Of a stretch of 64,000 nucleotides of DNA, positions 45,101 through 56,505 are shown piece after piece. Source of the stretch: Tubiluchus corallicola (taxonomy: Eukaryota; Priapulida; Priapulimorpha; Priapulimorphida; Tubiluchidae); assembly GCA_030141605.1 (NCBI GenBank), contig JAQGDQ010000182.1, positions 236,001 to 300,000 on the forward strand, given 5' to 3'. The stretch's first letter is position 1, and every line of letters begins with the position of its first letter. The notes under the pieces are model-generated. The model was not told where the DNA came from. It made no database searches and was given only the letters and a program-made list of their open reading frames with translations. Both the position numbers and the translations under genes were made by a program.

Positions 45101-47940
45101 TAAATAATTTTTTCCTTTTTGTAGATGATTACGAAGAAGACTTTGAAGAGGAAGATGATGGTAATATATCCAGCTTCTTACTTTTCATTTTGTTTTAACA
45201 TTTTTGATATCTTTATGTAATAAAATATTTTTTGGGTCAACTTTATTGAAATAACAAAATAAATATATTCACTCTTTTTTATCTTTGTCAGCAAATTTAA
45301 CATGGGTAATCAAGATGAATGCACATGGAGACCATAGTGTTTAGTAAAAACAGTAATGTGTTATTTTTCTGACATTCAAAATGTGACAGACAACTTTGGG
45401 CTCTGCAACCGAGGCTGGATTTAATTTCATGACCCCCGTCTCTTAATGGCAGTTTACGATAATCTCATTGTTTTTGCTTTATATTTCTTTTTTTTAAATG
45501 CAGTTCCAGTAACGAGTTACTGAGATAGTAGGCGTATATGGCTAATGTAATGGCTGTTTCTTGCTTTTTCTGTACAGAAATTCCAGCTGATCCGAAACTT
45601 GCAGATACATACTATTCCCAGTACGACGACTTTGAGTCAAGTGGTGACGAGGAGGCTGAGGAAGCAGAGGAAAGTGGTCGTCAGGGAAAGCGTAACCGCG
45701 ACGACTTTGGTCAACTGATTCATCACATGCAAAATGCATTGAAACTTGATGCATCAGGTACATGTCAATTAACTCAATCTTTATTTAAACTGGGCTTTAA
45801 ATTCAGCAGGTAATATAAGTCATGAGGGTTTTATCACTGACTGTAGGTAATAAGCAATAACTGCATACAGATATTTTATTACCTTGCTTCTACCCTGATT
45901 AGATTATTATTAGCTCACTTCTACTCTAAATGCCACACACCAGATAGGGCCACAGCAGATACCATTTTTTAGTTTTGGATATAAATTCATCACCTAAAAT
46001 ACTTATATCCACTTAAGTTAACCTATTAGTTTATGTGCCTTAATCTAATCATTTGCTGTCAGTTTAACATTAAACCGAACATTTGCTGGTAGAAACTATC
46101 TTGGAATTTGGCCAAGGTACTTTTTTCAGCTTAACTCCATATTTGAAATTTATTTCTAGTTCTTAATCACACGTTTGCCTAATTTGATTGGCATTCTCGT
46201 TTTTGGTGGCCATTTTGGATTTTGACCAAGATAAAATGAATTCTACTTGGCTCCATATCTGAAAATTATGAGCATGATTTAAAGCACTACTATGCCAAGT
46301 TTTATGCTTTTTCATTTTTTGCACAATTCTTCTCTTAGCAGCTGTACTAGTAGTAACGAATGAATAAGGACGGTGATAAAGAGAAAACCATAGTTCATAG
46401 CATAGTACGGTGAAAGAGAAAAAAATATATGAAAAAGTGAGATTGTGTGAGAAAAAGGGTGGAAGGAGCACAAACTGTATAAATGTAACTGATGCAATCT
46501 TATTTTACTAGTAATTATATTTTGGTAGCTTAGTGCTGTTGCTTTATTATTTTTCGTTATTTTCAGCTGGCACGTTTGGAGATGTTATTCAGATTTCTAC
46601 GTCTGCAAGGATAAAAAATCTACGAAGGTATACCTAGTTTTCTGCCTGTAGAAGTGCTTCAATGTTCAGGTACACAATATACGAAAAGATGAGATAAATA
46701 AGATTTTTATTGTGTTCTCACACAGTTCTAAAAGTAAGAGGGAGCGAAATCAATAATAATTTGAAATTTATTTAAATGTATTTATATCCTCCAATGAGTT
46801 TTGTTGTATACACGATTGGGTGTGTAATGGTGCGTATGCTTGAGTTACTCGTGTGTGGAGTAAGGCAGAAGACAAAGACTGTGTAGAATGCTTGGGGCAT
46901 TATTGTTAATGAGTGGACAGATTTCTTAAAGTTCGTCACTTCATATAGTTTCAACATTGTGCAAAGTGTTTTTGTTCGTTGCTGTTGTTTTATGGCGTGG
47001 TTGTGGGTGGTGTTGTGTGATGTGGGTGACACAGGGCGGATGGTTTTTTTAATATTGTAATATAACAGTAAAGCACTTTTACAGAACAATTTTTGAATGG
47101 TTTACATGAAACTGATAGAAGGGCATCATTCGAAAGTCATGTTACTAAAGTTTGTTCGTTTTACAAACAATTGCAAGAAAAATGTGCGTGTGTTTGTGTG
47201 TGCACATGAGGCAAGCGAGTAACCTAATTCTTCGCATTCCAGACTTACTTTGTTTGAGATTTTATCACAATTTCACTTATTTACATCACATTTGCTTTGC
47301 AGTATACAGTGATACTGTTGCAGAGAATTAGTTTTGTTGACATTTTATTGACAATATATATTACTTACATGAGGTTCTAGTCCTTTTTTATTGATAATAT
47401 TTGTTTTAACGATCTTTAGGGAAAAACATTAGGCTTTCAAATTTTACTATAAGTAAAGATGTCACATGAGTTTAGCATCTTTTTGCTATTATATTGTGGT
47501 TTGAACAGGTTTAAATTATTTGCTGTTAATTGGTTAGCTTATTGTTGAGTATTTAATAACTGTAGAAAAAAATATTAGGAAAACTTCTTATTTGCATAAT
47601 TTTCCTTCAAACACTTAATATGCTTCATGTTTATATGTGCATCTGATGCAACTTCATTCAGTTGGTGACATGCTGACAGATATTGTTTGTCTTTGCAGGC
47701 AGTGTGAGCTATGACATGCTGACACATGTTGTTTGTCTTTGCAGGCAGTGTGAATCAGTGTTAGGGTCAGACTTCATTAAAGTCTACAGCTACCTGAACA
47801 AGGTGAGATTTCAGTCAAAGAAACCGGTCAAAGAAGAAGAAGTGATGAAGAACTTGCGCCGACTCACCAAGCAACCGGGCGATTGTTTTCTAGTCGATCA
47901 GCTGCTATTTCTTGAAGAACAGGCTAAAATTGAGAAGTAG
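36104..47940 (+). CDS. NEK11: NEK11-like NIMA-related serine/threonine kinase
   Basis: Eleven coding exons: 36104-36264, 36487-36652, 38705-38853, 40269-40430, 41469-41697, 41916-42146, 43737-43863, 45125-45160, 45578-45757, 46567-46627 and 47745-47940. They sum to 1698 nt (565 residues) with every GT-AG junction in phase. Kinase features: glycine loop GSGNYG (35-40), catalytic Lys58, HRD 153-155, DFG 172-174, SPE 197-199. Stretches such as [22 protein letters not shown] and [12 protein letters not shown], plus the basic coiled segment [11 protein letters not shown] after the kinase, match NEK11 rather than other NEKs. An acidic segment ([12 protein letters not shown], the 36-nt exon) and a C-terminal conserved block ([10 protein letters not shown] to [19 protein letters not shown]) follow. 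Human NEK11 is 645 residues and acts in the G2/M DNA-damage checkpoint by phosphorylating CDC25A. A TGA at 36098 in the same frame supports the start. Confidence 0.95.
36985..38115 (+). repeat. Dispersed repeat, copy B (in NEK11 intron 2)
   Basis: Resembles copy A near 885-1335. It also contains internal reiterations: the phrase TCATGAAACTTGCAG followed by a variant of TAGACACCTGG recurs near 37000, 37150, 37265 and 37565 with small changes. It is non-coding and sits in sense orientation in the intron between exons 2 and 3. Class unknown. Confidence 0.6.
44435..44790 (-). pseudogene. LINE ORF2 C-terminal relic in a NEK11 intron
   Basis: The minus strand encodes a Jockey/Nimb-like C-terminal region: [14 protein letters not shown], then a poorly preserved linker, then [22 protein letters not shown] and [10 protein letters not shown] ending in [11 protein letters not shown]. 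The residue spacing matches the usual tail in which a His-Trp-Leu-Pro precedes an LR-S-D block and a FGDRAF motif. It lies in the intron between exons 7 and 8, antisense to NEK11, and is 5'-truncated. Confidence 0.72.
47666..47757 (+). repeat. 46-bp tandem duplication of the final NEK11 3' splice site
   Basis: Two adjacent units start at 47666 and 47712. Both contain TGACATGCTGACA, a pyrimidine-rich stretch and TTTGCAGGCAGTGTGA. Acceptor 1 is the AG at 47697-47698 and acceptor 2 the AG at 47743-47744. Only acceptor 2 joins the upstream exon (46567-46627) into the conserved Arg-Gln-Cys-Glu-Ser frame. Acceptor 1 adds 46 nt and meets TGA after four codons. Confidence 0.92.
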
Positions 47941-49328
47941 CCATAATTGTATGTAGGATTTATGTAAGATGATAGCTCTGTCAGATTGTTCACATTGCCA
48001 AAACCTGTACTACTTTTTCTATATAGTGAAGTGTTATAGTCCACACTAAATAACATTGATTATAAAATGGTTAGATTTCACTGTTTTTTGAGCTAAACTA
48101 AATGTCCTGCTTTATTTTTCCCGAGCAGATATTTGAGGGTCGTAATTACTTTAATCGTGTATTTTTGAGTTGACTTGGATGTATTTAAAAAATAACTAGG
48201 TTTTCAAAGCATCATTTGCAATGTGGCCATAATGTACCTAACTAAGCACAGGTTAGTTGGTAGTTGCTATACCATAGTTGTGGGTAGATTATATTCAACT
48301 AGATTATTATTATTATATCTGCTATTTTTATAGTAGATGGTATTTCTCTTGCAGTTGTGGCAGTAATAATGGTCATAATAATTAATTGAGCAGGTATGGC
48401 TAAGGTGTTCATTAACTGGCTCACTCTGATGCGTATCTAGTCCATACTAAGTTGTTCAAGCCACTTGCTGTTTTTCACTTTAATGCACAAAATATCATTG
48501 TAGAGCAAATGTGACCATGTTATGAGATTATTGTTTTGAGAATTCTCACTAACTGCGTGTCTTTGGTAGAATTATGATGTTTTAGGGGGTAGAATTATTT
48601 CTTTTCTTTATTTACAATTAATACTTTTAATCCAGTGTCCATATTTCTTAATATAGATGCCTACTGTGCTAAAGTTCAGGAATATTTTTTCTAGTCCAAT
48701 TTGTGCTGTGATTATGCATTTTTTATATTATTTTAACTTTTAACAGTATTTTTGTTTTTATAAAAGTGTATAGTGTCCGTATATGAACAGAAGTGTTCCG
48801 TCCACATGAGGCCTGAACTATTGTTTAGTGATACTGTACTACTCTAGTCTTTTTAAAGTGCTGCTGCAGCCAAAGTTATCATGATTTATTTTGGTAAAAT
48901 ACAACAATGTTGCACATTGCTTCTAGGGGTGATTAAGTTATAGATAAATTTGTTTATGTAACTTGTTATTTTATTATAACTTATAACAATTTAATGTACA
49001 GTGTGAGTTAGAATTGTGGACGAAAAAAATTATGAAATGATTACTAAAGTATTTTCGATATAGTTAAAATTTTAACAAGCAATAACTCATAAAAAGCACT
49101 AATATAAGTTTATTTACATTTTATACATTCTTAACTATTGCAAAATTTTATAAGTTTGTCCTAACTTGTATCATAAGGAAAAAGGAAAGTACTTTCATTA
49201 GATTTTCTTGAAACATATATTTTCAACCAAGCTTTTTCTTTTGAAATTTTGAAAGCATGTTAGCTATATTTGCATCTTTGACAAAAGCGATGTATGTTGT
49301 ATTGCAAAATTTTACTGACTGCCTAAAC
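47941..49328 (+). other. NEK11 3' UTR and flank
   Basis: AT-rich sequence after the NEK11 stop with no recognisable exon. The first AATAAA I found lies at 50006-50011, beyond the inverted-repeat element. The real 3' end could also use a variant signal earlier. Confidence 0.4.
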
Positions 49329-49699
49329 AATAAGCCTTTTCGCAGTTCCAGCCATTGATGATGAAAAGGTCAAAGGTTAAGTGTGCCAGACATTGCATTT
49401 GTGTGCACTTGACAATGCTTTGCAGCCCAAGTTATTGTAATAGCAACACCTATCTAGTTATCTAGAACCTTCATTTAGTTCATTTTTTCTTGTTCCCAGG
49501 CAAGATCCTACTAAGTAAATCACACTACGTGCAGACTGATGCACATTTCCACGTAGAACAACTGAAGTTACTGAACTTATAATTTGCTTTACTCACATGT
49601 CACGTGATGGTTGTTGTTAAGACGTGTTGCTTTGGTGCACTTAACCTTTGACCTGTATCAACTGCACATGCGCACAACAAAACTATGAAAAGGCTTATT
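49329..49699. mobile_element. MITE-like inverted-repeat element, 371 bp
   Basis: Terminal AATAAGCCTTTTC (49329-49341) is inverted exactly at 49687-49699. A second, 17-bp block at 49367-49383 is inverted exactly at 49638-49654. Between the arms there is no coding sequence. Flanking bases show no obvious target duplication, so the true ends may differ by a few bases. It lies in the 3' region of NEK11. Confidence 0.65.
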
Positions 49700-51121
49700 T
49701 GTGTAATTATGGTTTGAAACTAAATTACAATTTATTTTTTGTCGTTTGTGAAAGGTCAAAATATTTGCTATAAATGATTGCTACCTTGTAATTCACTAAT
49801 CAGTGTGCTGCACAGTCTTTGTCAGTTGTATATTCTTGTGATAATTCCATGAGTTTAGATTCACAAATAAGTATTATTTTTTGGCGATGCGTGCATTCCA
49901 TCCATGTTATTCCTGTGATTAAGCACATGCATAAATTTCAAGATTTTCGTCTTGTTATTGTGTTATTTTTTCGATTGTTAAATCAAGGTATTGTATTTTC
50001 ATGTCAATAAAATACATATTGGCTAGCAAATCATCTACAGCTTAATTATTTTGTTTGATGACTAATGAGCGCATTGCTGCTTTTGTGTTCTAATATATTA
50101 TTTGATAAAATGAAATGTTTTTGGTTTGTTGATGAAACAGAACATTAAAAATTGTTAAAAACAGTGAAATCTTTGCGCATCTATACAGTCGAAATAAGGC
50201 GTGCAGTACAATAATTAAAGGAGTGAAATTATGAAATATACGGTCTCACACCTGCAAAAAATCCATTACATACATTGGTGTATTAAAATAAATAATAATA
50301 AAATTCGCAGTTGTAGCAGTCAATACATATAAAATTAAGTGATTTCTTGAAAGTTTATTAAATAGGTATGTTTCCATCAGATTTCAAATGTTTATTAATA
50401 ATGCATAATTCATTGAATTTTGTGGTAGTAAAGCTCTGGCAGTGGTGCTGGCATGCCTACGTAGAACTAATGTTCCAGTTAACTAAATGTTTTATTCTAC
50501 TATGCAACAAAAATTATAAAATACTTTTTACCAGTGATTAACGACGATGAAATTAAGAATAATAGTTGCGACCTATGATTAGTCAAATTTGCATGGATTG
50601 GGAATCTAAACTGTTGTCTTGTAGAGACTTTGTGACACCGAGACAGTGCCGAAATTTGTGCGTTCGTAAGAAAAGGGGAATGTTACGAAACGGCTGTAAA
50701 AACACAAAACGAAGATTTTGCATACTGTCTCAATCAATCATTGAAATCAATAATAATAATAATTCTTTTATTTTAGAATTCTGCCTGCCCAATGTCTACA
50801 ATAGACGTGACGGGCGTATGATGTTGAATCATAAAACAAAAATTTCTGAAGTCTTTTAATTTTATGAGAAAATTAAATGGCATTCTCGCGATTTTGCAAG
50901 CAATTGCATTGAAGCGTACGTGTTTGTAGAAAGAGCAATACTATTGCCAATAGTCCTCTCAGGTACAGAAAAAAACTTGTTTTTTGCTTCAGTGCTGTAG
51001 CTATGCTATCACAGTATCACTGTATCAGTGTCATTAGTGGTAGTGTATTATGATACTTCAATTGTGTCGTGAGTCATTGAAAGGTTCCATAATTATGTGA
51101 AATAGATGTATTTAAATTATC
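49700..51121. other. AT-rich intergenic DNA
   Basis: Contains an AATAAA at 50006-50011 that could end NEK11 transcripts. No supported gene; a short AAT repeat is at 50749-50762. Confidence 0.4.
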
Positions 51122-51127
51122 AAGTTT

Positions 51128-51866
51128 GGGCGCTATTACACTTTCGCACCGCCTAGTTTTTTCTGACCTATTGGTTGTTTTCACGCCTGCAGGCCAGAAA
51201 GCAGACCAACAGGCGTAATATACACCATATTCCCATAATATTATTGGTTTTTAGGCGTTACAATTCCAGATTAAAGTCATACATTACTTACCGTCACCAT
51301 CACGCAAAAAGCTCCACGTGAATAACTGTGTTTACACCACTAATGCGCAATCGCTCTCGCGCAGTGACGATGTGGCCCTTCACATGTATTTTTAGTTTCT
51401 TCGCATAATTTATGATTATTAGGGTTGCAGCCACGGGACCCAAGCTGGCATGTATGAGGAAATTATTTTAGACCACTACAGTTATTTATCATTAATTTTA
51501 TTTATTACTATAGTATTATTACTATTAGATTATAAAAAAGTAAAGGTTTTTTCTTTATTTCGTAAATGCGGTCAAGATGAAAGTGTGTCACGTGCCTTTT
51601 AAGCTAGGCCCTGATAATGCATAAACCAGTACGAAATTCGTCACGTGACTACACACACAAACAAGATGGCAATACGAACTGTATAGGTGTAGAACTGTGA
51701 ATACAACGTAATTATTGGTAATTATACCTAAATATATGATTAAATTACCACGAGATTAGCGGAAACATTCACTGATGACGTGAGAATAATAGAATAATGA
51801 CCTACGAGCCTAGAAACGAGTAATAACCTAGAAAAAACTAGGCGGTGCGAAAGTGTAGTAGCGCCC
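51128..51866. mobile_element. Non-autonomous DNA transposon, 739 bp, 37-bp inverted termini
   Basis: The left terminus at 51128-51164 begins GGGCGCTATTACACTTTCGC. The right terminus at 51830-51866 is its inverse with a single T/C difference over 37 bp. AAGTTT directly flanks both sides (51122-51127 and 51867-51872), a perfect 6-bp target duplication. The interior has no ORF of note, so mobilisation would need a transposase encoded elsewhere. A 6-bp duplication does not fit Tc1/mariner (TA), piggyBac (TTAA) or typical hAT (8 bp). Confidence 0.9.
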
Positions 51867-52692
51867 AAGTTTGTTTAAGGAAAATGAAGTCGTTCAGTGT
51901 TTATGGAAAAATCGGAAAAGAAAGTCGTGCCATACGATACTGCCACTCTTAAAATATAATAGTGGTAGAGGTTAATCGAGCAAGCTTATTGTAACACCAT
52001 ATTTCGTATCTAAATATCTATCCAGCTTGTTCTTGAACTTGTTCACTGAAGAAGCTTTAGCAATTTCAGACGGAAGTTGATTCCACTGTCTAACCGCTCT
52101 TTCCATGAAAAAATATTTTCTACAATCCAATTTAGCTCTGTATTTAAAAATTTTTAGAGAATGCCTCCTGGTTCTGTCATCACTTACCAGTGTAAACATT
52201 TTTTCTCTTTCAATGCCACCTGACCCATGCATAATTTTATACATTTGTTTGAAATCTCCTCTATGTCTCCTCAGCTCTAAGGTTGTAAGTCTAACTATTT
52301 TCTAAGCCTCTTTTGATATGACATTTCCTCCATACCTTCAGTCATGCTGGTCACCCGATGTTGCATGCCCTCTAGAAGCTTAATGTAGTTTCTGTAGTGG
52401 GGATTCCATGCTTGTACACAATACTCTATTTTAGCTCTTACCAAGCTTTTTTTTCAATTTCATGATTGTCGTGATGTCTCTAGATACAAACTGTCTCTTT
52501 ATCATTTCTAATGTTTGATTAGCACTCTTCACCACTCAGCACACTGGCTTGCAGATTTTAAGTCATTAGTTACTGTCACACCCAAATCCTTTTCTTGTCT
52601 GACGGAGGCCAACTGAAATCCATTCATGTAATACCAGGGTTGTTGTATCCAAAGTGCATGACCTTGCATTTATCGACATTAACAATCATCTG

Positions 52693-54692
52693 CTAATCCA
52701 CACTCCACCTACATAACTCATCTAAATAACTTTGCAACCCACTAGCTTCATGTTCAGATGGTACCTTTCTATAAATTTTTGTGTCATCGGCAAATTTAAT
52801 TAAATTACTGTGCACAGATACCTCAATATCATTGATGAAAATTACAAAGAGTAGTGGACCGAGAACAGACCCCTGTGGAACACCACTCGACCTCTTGTCT
52901 TCTAGAAATGATGACATGTGTCCATCAATAACTACTCTTTGTTTCCGCCCAGTCAACCAACACTTAATCCATTTGCCAACTGCCCCCAATAATGGTATAC
53001 CATGTGCAGCATGCTTCTTTAAAAGCATTTGATGTGGTACTTTATCAAACGCTTTGGCAAAGTCTAAGTAAATAGCATCAAGTGGCTTACCTTCATCGAT
53101 AGCCAATGTAACATCATCCAAAAAAGTTAACAGGTTGGTTAAGCATGACCGACCTCGTATAAATCCATGTTGTGAGTCTCCTACCAAACCATGTTCTTCT
53201 AAATGTCCTTCTATTCTTTCCCTCAACAGTTTCTCAAATACTTTACATATCTGTGACGTTAGGGATATTGGACGATACATGCTAGTCAAAATCTTACTTC
53301 CCTTTTTGAATATTCGAGTCACATTGGCACATTTCCAATCAGTTTGTACTGCTCCTAGTTGTAAGCTCAAACTAAACAGCAAATACAGTGGTCTCTCCAA
53401 ACACTCTCTCAAGTCCTTCAGTACATTCGTAGCAAAACCATCACGTCCAGGGGCTACCTAATTCCAACAAGACCCTTTCCTCAGTCACTGCATAATCTTG
53501 TAACAAATTCTCCTCAGACCCTCTGTATATTTGCAGTGGCACCGGCATGTGATTAACGTCCTTATCAGTAAAACTAGATACAAAAAATTGGTTAAAACAC
53601 TCAGTAGTGGCACTCTCGTCCACCATAATTTCATCGTCCGACTTCTTAATAGACCCAATAGTGTTTTTTACCATTCGCTTAGAGTTTACATATTTGTAAA
53701 AAGATTTTGGATCCGTTTTGGCTTTATTTGCAAGTTCACTGTTCTTAACAGCCAGCCGTGTTAAACGTTAAACCTTCAGTTCAGCCTCTTTATACCGATT
53801 CAACATATATTCCTCATCGGATGCTTTGTATTTACTCCATAACCTCCTTTTCAGACTCACAGCTCGCTTGACTTTAAGTGTTACCCACTACCTGTTTTTT
53901 GAATTTACCCTTTTTGGTTTAAACGGCACATTTTTACTGATAACACTGTTCAACAAATGACTTATGTTCACCCATGCAGTCTTAATGTCGCCTGATATTT
54001 CGTTATCCCAGTTAATAGCATTCAAACTTTTTCAGTGCATTTTCAGTTCCATCTAATGCTACCCTGTTAGCTAATTTACCAATGCCAGTAATATTGCTTA
54101 CTAAGTTTGGTTCAGTTGATAAAATTAGATCTAGGATATTCTCACCTCTTGTTGGAAAATCTACATGTTGGTGCAAGAAACAATCAAGGACACAGTCAAG
54201 AAATTACATCCCACTGGTACCTGTAGCTTCTAGAGAATCCCATGACACTTCTGGAAAATTAAAGTCCCCTAAAATAACAACGTCCTTGGAGCTTAAGTCA
54301 CACAACACCTTATGCAACTTCTCATTAATTTCTTGGCTTTAATTTAGTGATCTGTACACCAGGCCCATAGTGAGTGGTTTACCATGTCCCCTATGTATTT
54401 CAATCCACGCAGAGTTTGTATACATTTTAGCACTAGGTGGAAATATTTCATGGCAAATTAAGGATTTCTGTACGTACAATATCACTCCTTCACCTCTTCC
54501 ATTAAGTTTATCACTTCTATCCTGTCTAAATGGTTTATGATAATTTTCTAAACAATGCTCATCCCAAGGAATGCTGTCTTGGAACCAAGTTTCTGTTATG
54601 CAAATTATGTGCGGTTTGTGTAGTTGTACAAGCAACTGAAGTTCATTGAATTTGTAAACCAAACTACGTGCATTAGTGTATAAGAATATCAA
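52693..54692 (-). pseudogene. LINE ORF2 remnant (endonuclease and reverse transcriptase)
   Basis: The endonuclease part has NARSL, CITETWFQD and, after a stop, VILGDFNFPEVSWDSLEATG. A region full of stops follows (about 54160-53680), with the original frame no longer readable. The reverse transcriptase part (53412-52693) is open for 239 codons with YRPISLTSQICKVFEKLLRE, YLDFAKAFDKVPH, SSGVPQGSVLGPLLFVIFIND and the catalytic LIKFADDTKIYRKV, so the palm residues are intact. The downstream piece at 52244-51972 carries WNQLPSEIAKASSVNKFKNK. Frames are broken between the parts. Confidence 0.88.
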
Positions 54693-54739
54693 CGTATTTA
54701 CAATTCTATTTACACATTTTTTAATATTCGAAGCATCTT

Positions 54740-55697
54740 TCAGTTTTTTGTCATCTTGTTGACCGAGCTCCTCAGATTATGTTTTGTCAATATTGTCTTA
54801 CTTTTGGAAGGCACAACAGCCAATACCACACCATTTTCACTTACTCTCTGAAGTATTTTGCCTTGGTAAATGTACAGGGCACTTTCACCTTTCGCACTTC
54901 TCTCCCGAAGTTGTTTTCTCAATTCAAAGTCCTTACTTCTCTGTCTTTTTGTAAGTTCAGGAGATACATACAATGTCTTTGAGCTTTTTTGCATTTCTGA
55001 GTATTAATCTTTTACTGTCCAGACTATCGAGTTTAGCTATAATTAATCCTTTCTTACCAGTTCTGCGGCATTCTTTAACTGTTATTTGTTTTTCCACAAG
55101 GTTGAGAGCTTTGAATAATTCATTTATTCTCACTTTGTCATCCACATCGTCCATCAAATTGACTTCTGCTCTTTCATCTTCTTTGTTTTCACTATCATTG
55201 ACATGCCTAGCCCGTTTTCGGCTCTCTAGTCCTCTTATTGTTATATTCAATTTTCTACGTTCAATATCAAGTGCTTCAGACACCAATTCAACCACAAATG
55301 CATCCGCATACTCACTCACTTCACTTGCTTTGGAAACTTGTTTTCCGTCTAGACTCAGCAATTTGTTTTCGAGTGCATCCGTCTTCTCCAGTTTTGCCTT
55401 AATAGTATCTACTCTCTAACGTAGGACATACATCCCTTGCAAGAATCTAAGTGCATTTGACTCACATGGCACAGAACCAATGAAATCTGCTATTAAGCAA
55501 ACCTGTAATTTTTCAAACAACTCATATTCCTCTTCACTGACTTCATCACACTCTATGTGAAACCAGTATGCGCACACGTCACATAATAGCCCCTTTTCCC
55601 CATCCTCTACATTGCAGTGCTGACAAATATCTTTCTCTAACACGTGGTTATTGTCCTCAAGATCATATCTCACTACATTGTTATTTGCCATTATCAA
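54740..55697 (-). pseudogene. LINE ORF1 remnant (PHD finger protein)
   Basis: Minus-strand frames encode CQHCNVEDGEKGLLCDVC and WFHIECDEVSEEEYELFEKL, the first part of a PHD finger. The closing Trp-Phe-Cys-x-x-Cys part is split by a one-base frameshift near 55470 (FHWFCAM in one frame, CESNALRFL in the other). A stop follows near 55416. The frame resumes as a charged, probably coiled-coil or nucleic-acid-binding region (NITIRGLESRKRARHVNDSE, 55361-54957). A further frame change leads to PELTKRQRSKDFELRKQLRE (54994-54740). PHD-bearing ORF1 proteins are known from CR1-type elements. Confidence 0.8.
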
Positions 55698-55700
55698 AAA

Positions 55701-56505
55701 TACGTTAGGCCTAACAACTCAAAAAGTATTGAGCTAAGATCAGAATCTTTAATTATTTAGAGTAAGATCACTTTTCAATAATAAAAAAATAGTTAAACTA
55801 CGACAGTTTTAAAATATTTTGGTAGAGAGTGGAAAAAACCCATCCGCCATGCTGAAAAACACAAGAACGTCTCCCTTAATTACTTAGTTAGAAATGAAGT
55901 TCTGACTTTTTAAAAAATATGAAACTTTTTGAGTTTTTAAAGCACACTGAAGCGAAAACTTACGCAGTCAACAACTCATTGCCTTACTAAACATTGAAAG
56001 GTATTTTGCTGAAGGTTATGTTGCAGCTTACTCTCATCTTTATGTTGAACATTTTTAAGTCAAAACAATCACTTATTCTAACTTTATCTTTCTTCGGACA
56101 TCCAATCTCTAGAGCTCTGTCAGCTGCTTTTTTCTTTCTCACTTCAAAATCTATTTCAAATTTGGGAAAGAATCCTTAACAGATACCTACTATGACTTCT
56201 TGAAACAAACTTCTCCTTACTTTTGTCTTTGTCAGCTACCAAGGTTTTTCCAAAAGCAAATTAATGTACGAAAAAAAGAGGTTTACCACTAGCAGGTATT
56301 GCATTATGAATCTGTGATGTGCTTATAATGAAAACTGCATGAAATTATGGAAAATGGCTTCATTATTTTTAGTAGGATTTAAGTAAACTGGCTTTTTAAT
56401 AAATTTCCGTATTCCAGTGTTGTTTTATAAACTTTATCAACTGTATTTTGTTTGCTTACAGGTAGTTGGCTTCTTACAGTAGTGGATGAACATACATTTC
56501 TTATC
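55701..56505 (+). promoter_or_regulatory. Synaptojanin upstream region with acceptor site
   Basis: Between the LINE and the synaptojanin start. A good acceptor (TTTTGTTTGCTTACAG, AG at 56460-56461) lies 44 nt before the ATG, with a second AG at 56478-56479. This suggests at least one non-coding 5' exon. No core promoter element is obvious. Confidence 0.4.

Larger units (their letters stand above)
51960..55697 (-). mobile_element. CR1-like LINE with PHD-finger ORF1, degraded
   Basis: A nearly complete non-LTR retrotransposon on the minus strand. ORF1 starts at 55697-55691 and encodes a PHD-type zinc finger followed by a lysine- and glutamate-rich region. ORF2 supplies an APE-type endonuclease (54692 down to about 54200), a reverse transcriptase (53412-52693) and the C-terminal region (52244-51972). 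Frameshifts and stops separate these pieces, so the copy is inactive. The exact 3' end lies between the last codon and the right end of the 739-bp element at 51872. The element fills the space upstream of synaptojanin. Confidence 0.9.

Noticed and set aside
56452-56505. Synaptojanin start at the first ATG of the open frame
   Set aside because: This ATG precedes the acceptor AG and adds residues not seen in the family, whereas MAMSKGFRV aligns with the known N-terminus.
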